Origin: Promethearchaeati archaeon
Lineage (GTDB): Archaea; Asgardarchaeota; Heimdallarchaeia; Heimdallarchaeales; Heimdallarchaeaceae
Length of the DNA: 64,000 nucleotides
Reading direction: 5' to 3'
NCBI GenBank assembly: GCA_013166775.1
Contig: JABLTJ010000027.1
Location: forward strand, 1 to 64,000
A program made the translations under genes and the position numbers. The notes under the pieces were generated by a model. It was not told the DNA's origin and did not search any database. It saw only the letters and a program-made list of their open reading frames with translations. Shown here one piece after another: positions 52,881 to 62,195 of this stretch (positions are counted from its first letter, which is position 1; each line of letters begins with the position of its first letter).

Positions 52881-53318
52881 ATGATAAGATCTCTCTACAT
52901 TATGTCACCAGGAGGTGTTCCAGTCTATTATTATGATAGGATTCTGCAGGAAGATAAGGTAGCAGATGCGATTCTCTTTACGGCATTAATTACAGCGATT
53001 AAGAATTTCATGATAGAGACCGATGTAGGAGAACCTGAAGTTTTTTCAACCAAAACAAGAGAAGTATACTTGGAATCAACGGATTGTTTTAGTGTAGCTC
53101 TAATAAAAGATGTGGATGATACTATTCATACTACAATCGTCAAAGGACTCCTTTCAGACCTTACTTCCGAACTTTATTTTGTTTTAGGTGATGATCAAGC
53201 TTGTAACGTAATAGATTTGGAACAAGCAGAGATGGTAAAAGATATAGCAGACTTGGTAATAAATGAGTGGGAGAAAAAAATAGAACTGGAAAGAAAAGAA
53301 AAAGAAGAAAAAGAATAA
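52881..53318 (+). CDS. Longin-like / roadblock-like domain protein
   Basis: 145 residues. The opening MIRSLYIMSPGGVPVYYYD and the following TALITAIKNFMIETDVGEPE, TREVYLESTDCFSVALIKDV and TSELYFVLGDD follow the five-strand longin pattern. The last 25 residues are a charged Glu/Lys helix. Longin domains appear in eukaryotic trafficking proteins (SNAREs, Mon1-Ccz1, adaptor subunits) and in Asgard genomes, where they may bind small GTPases. No GTPase is encoded nearby. The fold call is by pattern and moderately confident. Confidence 0.55.
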   Translation: MIRSLYIMSPGGVPVYYYDRILQEDKVADAILFTALITAIKNFMIETDVGEPEVFSTKTREVYLESTDCFSVALIKDVDDTIHTTIVKGLLSDLTSELYFVLGDDQACNVIDLEQAEMVKDIADLVINEWEKKIELERKEKEEKE

Positions 53319-53336
53319 CTTTTTTTTGGTATTTAC

Positions 53337-54185
53337 TCATCTTGATCTTTCAAGCATTACAGAAGTTGCGGCTGAAATATACATCAGTGCTTGGAAAGTT
53401 TTGTATGCATCTATCATTGTAGAAGTTGTATATTCAATATTCAATGCATCTGTTCTTTTGACAAAAGGTAAAAGTGCTATAGCATCTGCCTGATGTGTAT
53501 CCCTTAATGTTAACTTTACTTCAACTGGTGTCTTAGTTACAAGGGGTTGGACATTCTTTTCACTGAAATTGGAATGAGCTCTATTGACTGCATTTCGTAA
53601 ATCTTTCTCTATTTTCACCAAGCTTGGACTTTTCGCAGAGAGTCTGCTATATGATTGTTTGAGAGCAACCGTTTCTGACCAAGGGGCATAAGTCTTCACA
53701 TCATCCTCAAGGAGTTGTCTGTCACCTGCAACAAGAATCACAGGAACATTAAGTTCTCCAGCTACGTAAGCATTCAAAAGAAATTCACTTGACTCAACAC
53801 CATTTACCAAGATTTTGTGTACTGAACCTCCACTGTAAGTATGATCAAAAGTAGAATTCTCAGTTGCTGCTTTTGCATGATAGCCTAAGAACAGTGCTAC
53901 ATCACATTCAGCTACACCTGCAACCATACTTGTTGGTCGTAAACTACCACGAATTATTTCCACGCATTCTGGTAAATCATCAACAAGCAGATTTACCATG
54001 GGACCATGGGAATCAGCTATGATAATCTTATCAAAACCATTTTTGTGTAATTGATCTGTTACGACTAAGGTAATTTTGGTTGCAATTTTCCTTACTTCTT
54101 CGTACTGTGCACCTTTGAGGTTCAAATGACCAGGTATTACCACGTATGGCATTCCTTCTAAATCAACAGAGATAAATGCTTTCAT
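53337..54185 (-). CDS. M55-family D-aminopeptidase (DppA-like)
   Basis: 282 residues. MKAFISVDLEGMPYVV holds the DxE zinc ligands, IIADSHGPM the first His, LFLGYHAKA the second His, and FDHTYSGG and VNGVESSEFLLNAYVAG the remaining ligand and substrate region. DppA releases N-terminal D-amino acids as a decamer with two zinc ions. D-amino-acid peptides could come from bacterial neighbours. The gene is 18 bases from the convergent longin-like gene. Confidence 0.92.
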   Translation of the reverse strand: MKAFISVDLEGMPYVVIPGHLNLKGAQYEEVRKIATKITLVVTDQLHKNGFDKIIIADSHGPMVNLLVDDLPECVEIIRGSLRPTSMVAGVAECDVALFLGYHAKAATENSTFDHTYSGGSVHKILVNGVESSEFLLNAYVAGELNVPVILVAGDRQLLEDDVKTYAPWSETVALKQSYSRLSAKSPSLVKIEKDLRNAVNRAHSNFSEKNVQPLVTKTPVEVKLTLRDTHQADAIALLPFVKRTDALNIEYTTSTMIDAYKTFQALMYISAATSVMLERSR

Positions 54186-54280
54186 CTAATTCACTTCATA
54201 ATAAATTGTCGAAAACTAATTAAAGTATTTCGCACACAAACTAGTTTGTAACTAAATCATACTGACTTTGATGTGATTGT

Positions 54281-55138
54281 TTGAAAATCAAGATAAAGTG
54301 CATTTATGATAGTAATATTAGACAAATAGATAATTTTGGCTCCTTCAATGGAGTATCCTTTCTTCTTGAAACAAATAGAGGTAAAATGCTGTTTGATACT
54401 GGACTGGTCAGTTGGAGATTACTAAGAAATTTAAAAAATCTAGAAATTTCTCCTAATAGTATAGATAGAGTAGCAATTTCACATGGACACATGGATCATG
54501 TACGAGGAATCAAAGCACTCGCAAAAGTCCGATCAACTGACACGAAACTGAAGATTTTTGCTCATCCGAATATTATGGAGACAAAGAAAGCATGTTTTTA
54601 TGGAATTAAGCTTTGGAATGCAGGCTTTCCAAAAATGACAACAGAACTAATGGACAAACTGGATTTTGATTACAGCAAAGAACTTCGCGAGATTGAACCT
54701 CAAATATTTCTGTCAGGAGAAATCCCGTTTGAGAAAAGAAAGGAAGAACAGAATTTATCACAATTTTTCTGGCACAAAGTTAATGGAAATTGGAAACACG
54801 ATCCAATCATAGAAGAACAATGTATGATAATTAAGACTAGTAAGGGTTTAGTAATAATGTCTGGAGATTGCCATATAGGATTAAAAAACACTTTATTCAG
54901 GGTTAGAGAGTTATTTGATGAAAAAATTTATGCTTTTATTGGAGGACTACATTTGACTAAATCAACCACTAAGAAAATTACCAAAATTACTGAGGCGATT
55001 GAGCAAAACTTCAGTCACATAAAGTTTTACCTTAATCATACTTCAATTGTAAGAGCAATCAGTCATTTCAGAAAAAAGTTAGGTGAGGATATTATTAATA
55101 ATTTCTTTTTAGGTTCAGAATTAATTTTTGAATATTAA
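54281..55138 (+). CDS. Metallo-beta-lactamase-fold protein, dihydropterin-ribofuranosyl-AB-P-synthase-like
   Basis: 285 residues with a TTG start. The metal motif is ISHGHMDHVRG, with GDCHIGLKNT and FIGGLHLTKS as later elements, the pattern of the family that contains the ribofuranosylaminobenzene-phosphate dihydropterin synthase of methanopterin biosynthesis. IEEQCMIIKTSKGLVIMSGD is the strand and loop before the second metal site. Whether it makes tetrahydromethanopterin here is unproven. It converges on the HPS-like gene. Confidence 0.75.
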   Translation: MKIKIKCIYDSNIRQIDNFGSFNGVSFLLETNRGKMLFDTGLVSWRLLRNLKNLEISPNSIDRVAISHGHMDHVRGIKALAKVRSTDTKLKIFAHPNIMETKKACFYGIKLWNAGFPKMTTELMDKLDFDYSKELREIEPQIFLSGEIPFEKRKEEQNLSQFFWHKVNGNWKHDPIIEEQCMIIKTSKGLVIMSGDCHIGLKNTLFRVRELFDEKIYAFIGGLHLTKSTTKKITKITEAIEQNFSHIKFYLNHTSIVRAISHFRKKLGEDIINNFFLGSELIFEY

Positions 55139-55151
55139 AAAAAGAAGGGAA

Positions 55152-55820
55152 TTATTTTCCCACTTCTTTAAGAATCTGTGGAATAAGATTTTTAAAATCA
55201 GCAGTTTCAGGAATTCCTTGGTAAGGATCACCCTGTCGAACAACATTCAATATAGCTACATCAGCACCATTAAAATAAGCAGAACGAATTCCACTTGGTT
55301 CTAAACCCCCAGCTACAGAAATGAAAGAATCAAACTTAGAATGTGTTTTTGCTATATCTTTATACCGTATAATCTTTCTTCTTGTGCTCTCCTCATCTCT
55401 TCCCTTATGAATTACAATAAAATCTGGTTTAGTCTTCAATGCTAAAAGATGTTTTAGTGGATTCTCTACACCAAGCATATCAACCATAGAATATATACCT
55501 CTTGAAGTACACGTTTGATTAAAGAGATCAATGGTTTCCGTAGGAGCTGAACCCATGACAGTTACTGCAGTAGCACCTGCCTGTGAAGCAAACATAACTT
55601 CATTCACGGCTCCATCTGTAACCTTCAAATCTGCTACAACAAGCCCTTTCCAATATCTTCTAATGAGTCCTACTCCAGCCATTCCAGTTAGTTTGATATA
55701 AGGTGTACCCGCTTCAATGATAATTCGTGAATCGTAAGGAATCTTTGGTAATATTCTTCGAACTTGGCTTGCATCAGAGTTAAACGCTATTTGGAGATAG
55801 CGAGTATTGGGATCTAACAA
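55152..55820 (-). CDS. HPS/OMPDC-superfamily enzyme (hexulose-phosphate-synthase-like)
   Basis: 222 residues, a TIM barrel of the orotidine-decarboxylase superfamily. The D-x-K-x-x-D active site is VADLKVTDGAVNEV; GSAPTETIDLF and SVAGGLEPSGIRSAYFNGAD are the phosphate-binding parts. The pattern is that of archaeal 3-hexulose-6-phosphate synthase or 3-keto-gulonate-phosphate decarboxylase, not pyrF. In archaea this enzyme family serves formaldehyde fixation and pentose supply by the ribulose-monophosphate route. The TTG start has GGGGAG just upstream. It follows the stomatin gene by 11 bases and should be co-transcribed with it. Confidence 0.82.
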   Translation of the reverse strand: MLDPNTRYLQIAFNSDASQVRRILPKIPYDSRIIIEAGTPYIKLTGMAGVGLIRRYWKGLVVADLKVTDGAVNEVMFASQAGATAVTVMGSAPTETIDLFNQTCTSRGIYSMVDMLGVENPLKHLLALKTKPDFIVIHKGRDEESTRRKIIRYKDIAKTHSKFDSFISVAGGLEPSGIRSAYFNGADVAILNVVRQGDPYQGIPETADFKNLIPQILKEVGK

Positions 55821-55831
55821 TTAACTCCCCT

Positions 55832-56611
55832 TTATTTGGTTACTTTTTTTACCGCGTCTGTTATCCCTTCAGAAATATCATTAGGCATGAATATGACAAT
55901 TTTCTCACTTGGGTCTTGAGCAATATCCCTGATAGTTTGAAGTGTTCGTAGAGCTAAAGCACCTTTTTGTTTGGATAAGTTTTCAGCAGCATCAGCGAGG
56001 TTTTGAGATGCTTTAAGTTCTCCTTCTGATTGAATGATTGCAGCTCTTTTCTCTCTTTCAGCTTCAGCTTGCTTTGCGAAAGCTCTTTTCATTTCTCCTG
56101 GTAATTCAATCTCTTGGATTTTTATACCTTGGATATCTATTCCCCACTCACTTGTTTCCTTGTCTACAATCTCTCTGATATCTTGTGCGATTTTATCTCT
56201 TTCAATTAGAACTTGATCAAGTTCCATAGTGCCCATCGTGTCACGAAGAGCTGCTTGAGTGTATTGACGAACAGCATAAACATAATTCTCGATTTTGATA
56301 ACTGCATCTGCAGGTCTTTCAACTTTGAAATAAACCACAGTATTAGCTAAAACAGGTATATTATCCTTGGTCATCACTTCTTGTCTAGGGATATCCTGAG
56401 TAATTATTCTCAAATCAACTTTTCTAGCTGATTCCACAAATGGTGTAACATAGACCAATCCTGGACCAAGAGTTCTTTTGTATCTTCCAAATCTAAAGAC
56501 TACTATTCGCTCATATTCCATTGTAATTTTTATTCCCGCTAAGAACGTAATTATTAGTACGAAAGCTAAGATAGAAACTATTACTATTACAATTGTCCAA
56601 TAAAATTCCAT
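55832..56611 (-). CDS. SPFH/band-7 stomatin-like protein (slipin)
   Basis: 259 residues. One N-terminal membrane helix (about 5-28) is followed by the SPFH domain (YERIVVFRFGRYKRTLGPGL, VMTKDNIPVLANTVVYFKV, RDTMGTMELDQVLIERDKI) and a coiled-coil tail (QAEAEREKRAAIIQSEGE). Slipins form oligomers at the membrane and usually pair with an NfeD gene; none is adjacent here, and the HPS-like gene follows instead. The start is an ATG. The role in membrane microdomain organisation is family knowledge. Confidence 0.93.
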   Translation of the reverse strand: MEFYWTIVIVIVSILAFVLIITFLAGIKITMEYERIVVFRFGRYKRTLGPGLVYVTPFVESARKVDLRIITQDIPRQEVMTKDNIPVLANTVVYFKVERPADAVIKIENYVYAVRQYTQAALRDTMGTMELDQVLIERDKIAQDIREIVDKETSEWGIDIQGIKIQEIELPGEMKRAFAKQAEAEREKRAAIIQSEGELKASQNLADAAENLSKQKGALALRTLQTIRDIAQDPSEKIVIFMPNDISEGITDAVKKVTK

Positions 56612-56727
56612 TACATTGATTCTCCTTGTTAATTTAATTGTAATTTATCAAAGAGTTCTATTTAATGTTTTGTGAATACCTAAAAAATTTGAGAATGTAT
56701 TCTCAAGGAATACTTGATAATAGAACT

Positions 56728-56735
56728 CTTATAAG
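56728..56735 (+). promoter_or_regulatory. TATA box of a leaderless gene
   Basis: CTTATAAG lies 29 bases upstream of the ATG at 56757, with no Shine-Dalgarno site between them; this fits leaderless translation. Confidence 0.55.
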
Positions 56736-56756
56736 TGCATAATTAACTCAATAATT

Positions 56757-57635
56757 ATGTCAGACTACATAATAAAAAAATATGAAGAAGGATTTATTGA
56801 AGAACAAGTAAAAGTAGGAACTGAAGCTATAAAAGACTGGAAATATTTCGGTCAAACTCAAGCAGAACAACTAAAAGAAGCTTATTCTAGAGAGGATTTT
56901 GATCCTGAAACTAGATTATATTGTTTTAAAGATGATAAGATGGTTGGTTTTTTAACTGCTAGAGTAGTTGAGAGAGAGGATACAAAATTTGGTTTTCTAA
57001 GATTACCTTTCTTTTTACCAGAGCACGAAGAAGTTGCAGAATTACTATTCAATGAAGTTGTTGAGGTTTTTAAGAAAAAAGGAGTAGATAATATCAGAGC
57101 TGAAGGTTCAGAAGTTTGGGGAAACACTCTGGATTTGATAAAAAAATGGAATTTCAGAGAAAAAGAAACTAGTTTCTATACTTATGAATTAGATTTGAAA
57201 GATTTGAAAGACCTTGAAGTTGATGAAACGATAGAAGTGGTGGATTTTGATTTCGATAAAGATCTAGACCAAATGGTTAAGATTTTCATAGAAGAGTTCA
57301 GTTATACAGAGGAACAAGCAAAGCAGAATTTCGAGACAATCAAAAACTTCGAAGGTGTCTATGCTCATTTAATAGTTAAAGAAGATGATAAAATTAAGGG
57401 GAGAGCATTAGCTTATTTCACTGATGATATAAAAGTAGCAATTAATGGATACATATATGGGGAACCTAATATTCAAAAAACACTTCAGAAAGCAATTTTT
57501 GAAAAGTCTAAAGAAAAAGAAGTAGAAAGAATGCAGATGTTCTTCAATCCTAGGAATGAAAACACAATCCCGACATATGAGGAGTATGGATTTAAGCTTG
57601 GATGCAAAGGAATTGTTTTTGAGAAAGATATCTAA
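56757..57635 (+). CDS. Tandem GNAT-like acetyltransferase
   Basis: 292 residues. Two GNAT-like halves (about 1-150 and 158-292). The first has MVGFLTARVV and LRLPFFLPEHEEVAELLFNE in place of the usual acetyl-CoA loop; the second has AHLIVKEDDKIKGRALAYFT and FFNPRNENTIPTYEEYGFKL. Neither half keeps the full Q/R-x-x-G-x-G/A motif, so catalysis is doubtful; one domain may be regulatory. It is very acidic and leaderless from the promoter position. Confidence 0.6.
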   Translation: MSDYIIKKYEEGFIEEQVKVGTEAIKDWKYFGQTQAEQLKEAYSREDFDPETRLYCFKDDKMVGFLTARVVEREDTKFGFLRLPFFLPEHEEVAELLFNEVVEVFKKKGVDNIRAEGSEVWGNTLDLIKKWNFREKETSFYTYELDLKDLKDLEVDETIEVVDFDFDKDLDQMVKIFIEEFSYTEEQAKQNFETIKNFEGVYAHLIVKEDDKIKGRALAYFTDDIKVAINGYIYGEPNIQKTLQKAIFEKSKEKEVERMQMFFNPRNENTIPTYEEYGFKLGCKGIVFEKDI

Positions 57636-57882
57636 CTTATCTTCTTCCTTTCCATTTTTTTATTCTGGAGGTTTTGTAGGGATATCAGAACCATCAGGAA
57701 AAATCCATAGAAACATTTTCTTAAATGATCTCCACTGAAAACGGAGTATAATTCTTATCTCAATCTGATTATCTTTTTCACTAATAAAATCAACCTACAT
57801 TGTTTTAACTAAAGAATTATTGTCTATTATGGGCATAAAGAAAATTCGTTAACGTATTGATTTTTATTTTGAAGAAGACATT

Positions 57883-58869
57883 TCATGCATATTTATCTGG
57901 TAAATGAACAATAAAACTGCATTTTTCATCTCCTTTGAGTACAGAATCAATTACATCTACTCTAACTGGTTGGTTTAAGATGGAATCCCACTGTTGTTTA
58001 TAATAACCAGCACTGCAATAGCAGAACATAGCTGAAATGTCCATATCTCCTTTCTTTATAGAATCTCTAATCCAGGGACAATGACAATAATAATAGCTCT
58101 TCATTTTAGGATCTTTCTCAAGTAAATACTCTTTAGTCAAAAAGGGGATTTTAGTTATGATAACTTTATCTCCTTCACGTTTTCCTGACTCAATCGTCTG
58201 ATCTTTACTTACATAATCAATTACAGACTCATCAACTTCCTGTGTGTAAAATTTAGTTCCTTCTTCAAGATTCTTTGTGAGATTAGCAATAAGTCTCTGA
58301 TGCTTTTGAAAAAGAAAATCATCAAGATTTTCAGCAGCAAGGAATTGAGCCCGAAGCCTTTGCAAAGTTCCAGAACCAATGATGTGAATACCACTAGAAA
58401 GAATTTCTTTGCATTTCTCACAAGGAAGATTTTCTTCAAGGTTATCAATAATCTTCTTGGTGAAAAAAGGTTTATCTTCATGTGGTGTCCTTAAAGGAGG
58501 AAGTTCAAATCCTTCCATGGTTCTGTTGAAAGTTTCTTTGTCAACACTCTGTTGTAATTTTTCAACCAAAGTGTCTAAAACCTTAGCACCATCAAGGATA
58601 TCATAGAGGAAAAGAGTCAAATCCTCTCTTTTAGCAAAAAGGGAATAGCGAACCACAGCAGCTAGATTATCCCAAGAATCTTTTTTATTTTCAGTTAAAT
58701 TACTGATAAAGAAATCCAAATCTTCAACTGTGCATTTGTCTAATCCGTTCTTTTCTTTTTCAGTATTCAATAATGATCTAAATTCCCTTAATAAAGAGAG
58801 ATTTTGCTCAATATCCTCTGTTTTTGTTTTTAGTTTTGTACAGTATTCCACAAAAGAAAGTTCGTCCAT
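57883..58869 (-). CDS. Uncharacterised Cys-containing protein (DUF6144-like)
   Basis: 328 residues. The first 130 are helical and charged. A PCEKCKEIL site lies near 148. The last 130 have KSYYYCHCPWIRDSI, MFCYCSAGYYKQQWDSI and VDVIDSVLKGDEKCSFIVHL. The C-terminal pattern of paired C-x-C motifs and a terminal SVL-x-GD-x-x-C-x-F is shared with the DUF6144 and ATC-hydrolase-like group seen also at 46689 in this window. This suggests a common sensor or hydrolase fold, with or without metal or haem. The activity is unknown. Confidence 0.55.
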   Translation of the reverse strand: MDELSFVEYCTKLKTKTEDIEQNLSLLREFRSLLNTEKEKNGLDKCTVEDLDFFISNLTENKKDSWDNLAAVVRYSLFAKREDLTLFLYDILDGAKVLDTLVEKLQQSVDKETFNRTMEGFELPPLRTPHEDKPFFTKKIIDNLEENLPCEKCKEILSSGIHIIGSGTLQRLRAQFLAAENLDDFLFQKHQRLIANLTKNLEEGTKFYTQEVDESVIDYVSKDQTIESGKREGDKVIITKIPFLTKEYLLEKDPKMKSYYYCHCPWIRDSIKKGDMDISAMFCYCSAGYYKQQWDSILNQPVRVDVIDSVLKGDEKCSFIVHLPDKYA

Positions 58870-59213
58870 TTATTTCATCTCATTTTATAATATGATGGTC
58901 TCAATAGTTGAGAAACTTATACGTGTTTTGGTAGGGTAAAAAGTAAAAACAGTTCTTCTGACTTGTTTTTTTTCTTACAGTAATTATTTTAAACTCATTC
59001 ATGGCATACATCTTGGTTTTTTAAATGAAAACGCCTATAGAATAAGAAACAGATAAAAAAATCCCATCCAATCGGAGAGCTTTATCTGTACTTTTTCTTT
59101 CAGTTTTAGAGATAAATAAGAATTAAATGTAGAAATATGATAAATTTTAACCTCTTTTGAAAATTCTTAAGAAAAAAAATAAAAATAAGTAAAGCTTCTT
59201 TGTTAACTTAAGA
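58870..59213 (+). other. 344-base gap before the PlsY fusion
   Basis: No gene seen. The last 50 bases hold an inverted repeat: ATTCTTAAG at 59163-59171 and CTTAAGAAT at 59207-59215, the second arm running into the ATG at 59214. Each arm is itself nearly palindromic (CTTAAG). Between them is an A-rich tract. It could be a paired operator or a hairpin hiding the start codon. Confidence 0.35.
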
Positions 59214-62195
59214 ATGATTCCACTTATTGTTCTCTTCAGTTTTTTTTCTTATTTATATGGTTCTATTCCTTTTGCTCTTTTCTTTACCTATGTTTTAACT
59301 AAAAAGAATTTACTTCATGAAGGAACAGGCAATGTGGGTGTTATTAATACCTTTAGAACCGGAGGAACTTTAGCAGGTTTATTAACTGTAATAGGAGAAA
59401 TTTCTAAAGCATTTGTACCATTAGTAATATCATTCTTTCTTTTCGAGAAACAATTGGGTGCATCATTCTTTAATTTCGAGGATGAGCGCTGGATAAGCTT
59501 AATGTACTTATTTTTGACTCTTCTTGGAATAAACTTTTCAATTTTTCTAAGATTTAGAGGAGGGCATGGCTCTACAATGACTTTTTTCTCTACTTTAATC
59601 TTGTCCCCCTTTTCAGCTTTAACTCTACTAGGTATAAACACTATCTTACACTTTTTATCAAGATATGATTTTAGAATAAAGAGATTATGGATTTTATTTA
59701 TCCCTGCGATAATCTATGCATTTGAAAGAAGTAGCATATATGCCTCATTTGGTGCTGCTACTGCGCTATTATTCTTAATTCAAAGTGGAGAAAGTAGAGA
59801 TGATTATGTTAGACACTTCGAAGAATATGAAATGAGTAAGAGAAAAAAACTATCAATAAGATTTCACAAATTATCTTTTTATAAACGTGTACCTTTTATT
59901 GGGAATAAGGCAAATAATCTTGAATTTTTGATATCACAGAAAGTGAAAGTTCCTACAACTTATGCTTTGGATTGGTATATGTGTTCCAAACTCGTCGATT
60001 CAGATAGTGAGATAAAGGAGAAAATTATAATATCAATACAAAAAAGAATTTCACCAACAAAATCCTATGCAATACGTTCTTCTGCTTCAATAGAGGATGA
60101 TCCTGAATTCTCATTTGCTGGACAATTCAAAACTATACTAAATGTTCAAGGAATTGATAAAATCATAAATGCAATTGAAGAAGTCTATAATTCAAAGAAA
60201 AGTAAAAACGTGCAGAAATATATCACCAAATCTAATTTGAAATATGAAAATCTCAGAATGGCTGTTATTGTCCAAGAAATGGTTAATCAAATTTTTTCTG
60301 GCGTAAGTTTCGGAAAAAATCCAATTACGGGATTAGATGAAGTCGTAATTGAAGCAGTTGAAGGGAGCGGACAATTATTATTACAGGATGGGATTACACC
60401 CTTTCACTGTGTCTATAAATGGGGGGAGATACTTACAGAATCTAAAGAAAATCCAATCCCTGTTGAAATTATTCAAATAATTGCTGAAGAGACATTGAGA
60501 ATTCAGAAAAAATATAAAAAACCTGTAGATCTCGAATGGGTTTATGATGGAAAAGAAATAAACTGGGTGCAGGTAAGACCTATATCAACATTTATAGGAT
60601 TGAATATTTATTCAAATAAGTTTTCTAAAGAATTTTTACCAGGTGTTATCAAGCCATTAATCTTTTCCATAAATATTCTTCTCATTAATTCTACTTGGAT
60701 TGATATATTAACTGAATTAATTGGAAAAAATGATTTGGATCCGTATCTGCTAGCTAAATTATTTTATTACCGAGCATATTTTAATATAGGAAAGTTTGGT
60801 CAAATATTCGAAACAGTAGGTTTTCCTAGAGAGTTGTTGGAAATTCTTGTTCTTTCCGAAGGTGAAAATAAGAAGCCTAAGTTCAAAATTACTTTCAAAA
60901 CGCTTAGACATTTACCTAGAGTTGTAAAATTTTTGATTAATAAGTTATTTTTCTTTGAAAAGAGAATTAATAGGGACTTAATCTTGTTAATGAATGAATT
61001 CGAAAAATTTGAAAATGAAAGACTTGATAATGAAACACCAAGTAAGCTTCTAATAATTATTAAGGAATTATTTGAACTAAATAGAAAAATTGCATACTTT
61101 AGTATTATTATTCCTCTTCTTAATTTCTTCTTTAATAATAGACTAACAAGAAAATTAAAGAAATATAAGCTTACTATGGAAAGTTTAAACTATCTACTTA
61201 ATTCTGAGCAAAATCTATCTGATTTCAATCCACATCTTCATTTAGAAGAACTTCATACTGAATTTAAGAACTTACCAGACAATATAAAAACTGAAATAAG
61301 AAAAGGGTCATTTGAGCAATTTCTAGAAATACCAGAAATTACGGTTTTTAAAAAGAATGTTCTGAATTTTATTGATAGATTTGGTCATCTAAGTGATAGT
61401 GGAAATGATTTTTCACTCATACACTGGAGAGAGAAACCAAAACTAATTCTTGAAATGATAATTAATTACACACTCCCAAAGAGCAAGATTGCAGATTCAG
61501 AAATTTTACCTATAAGAAAAATAAAAGGAAAAACCTTAGTGAAAAAAATTAAACGGTATAGATATTATAAAGAACAGATTAGTTTTGAATATACATATAG
61601 TTACAGTCTTTTTAGATCATATTTCTCTGCCTTAGCAAAACAATTTGTTCAAAGAGGAATATTTCAAGAAGAAAATGACATCTACTATCTAACGTTTGAG
61701 GAAATAATTGAAATAATTGAAAAGGATTTATGGAGAGAAAGTAGGCAAGAACAAGTAGATAGAATTAAGAAAGAAATAGAGAAATATAGCGATATTAAAG
61801 CACCAGCAACTATTTATGGAGATAATCCCCCTCCAATTACTTTAGATACGAAAATATATCATAAATACATAGGAACACCTTCTTCTCCTGGTTACTATTT
61901 AGGTCAAATTACTAAAGTAAAAAGCATTGATGAGTTTAACAAAATTCAAGATGGAGATGTTTTAGTTATTCCCTATTCTGATGTTTCTTGGACTCCTATC
62001 TTCTCGAAAGCTGGAGCTGTTATATCAGAAGCAGGAGGTATGCTTTCTCACTGTTCTATTATAGCTAGAGAATATCAAATCCCAGCTGTGGTTTCAGTTG
62101 ATGGAATTTTTCAGCTAAACGATGGTGATACTGTATCTGTTGATGGTTATAAAGGAGAAGTGAGTTTAGTAAAGAGGATTTCTAAAGACCACTGA
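59214..62195 (+). CDS. Fusion of a PlsY-like acyltransferase with PEP-synthase-type ATP-grasp and phospho-His domains
   Basis: 993 residues. Residues 1-190 are PlsY-like: six or seven membrane helices with GSIPFALFFTYVL, EGTGNVGVINTFRTGG (phosphate motif) and FLRFRGGHGSTMTFF, matching the three PlsY motifs except K to H in FRGGKG. From 228 the PPDK/PEP-synthase ATP-grasp starts (GNKANNLEFL, SYAIRSSASIEDDPEFSFAG, VIVQEMVNQIFSG, DLEWVYDGKEINWVQVRPIS at 439-458). A helical linker of about 420 residues follows. The swivelling domain (about 885-990) has the catalytic His in EAGGMLSHCSIIAREYQIPA. The PEP TIM barrel is absent, as in rifampicin phosphotransferases. PlsY uses acyl phosphate to acylate glycerol phosphate, so linking it to a His-phosphorylating module is striking. 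Confidence 0.9.
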   Translation: MIPLIVLFSFFSYLYGSIPFALFFTYVLTKKNLLHEGTGNVGVINTFRTGGTLAGLLTVIGEISKAFVPLVISFFLFEKQLGASFFNFEDERWISLMYLFLTLLGINFSIFLRFRGGHGSTMTFFSTLILSPFSALTLLGINTILHFLSRYDFRIKRLWILFIPAIIYAFERSSIYASFGAATALLFLIQSGESRDDYVRHFEEYEMSKRKKLSIRFHKLSFYKRVPFIGNKANNLEFLISQKVKVPTTYALDWYMCSKLVDSDSEIKEKIIISIQKRISPTKSYAIRSSASIEDDPEFSFAGQFKTILNVQGIDKIINAIEEVYNSKKSKNVQKYITKSNLKYENLRMAVIVQEMVNQIFSGVSFGKNPITGLDEVVIEAVEGSGQLLLQDGITPFHCVYKWGEILTESKENPIPVEIIQIIAEETLRIQKKYKKPVDLEWVYDGKEINWVQVRPISTFIGLNIYSNKFSKEFLPGVIKPLIFSINILLINSTWIDILTELIGKNDLDPYLLAKLFYYRAYFNIGKFGQIFETVGFPRELLEILVLSEGENKKPKFKITFKTLRHLPRVVKFLINKLFFFEKRINRDLILLMNEFEKFENERLDNETPSKLLIIIKELFELNRKIAYFSIIIPLLNFFFNNRLTRKLKKYKLTMESLNYLLNSEQNLSDFNPHLHLEELHTEFKNLPDNIKTEIRKGSFEQFLEIPEITVFKKNVLNFIDRFGHLSDSGNDFSLIHWREKPKLILEMIINYTLPKSKIADSEILPIRKIKGKTLVKKIKRYRYYKEQISFEYTYSYSLFRSYFSALAKQFVQRGIFQEENDIYYLTFEEIIEIIEKDLWRESRQEQVDRIKKEIEKYSDIKAPATIYGDNPPPITLDTKIYHKYIGTPSSPGYYLGQITKVKSIDEFNKIQDGDVLVIPYSDVSWTPIFSKAGAVISEAGGMLSHCSIIAREYQIPAVVSVDGIFQLNDGDTVSVDGYKGEVSLVKRISKDH

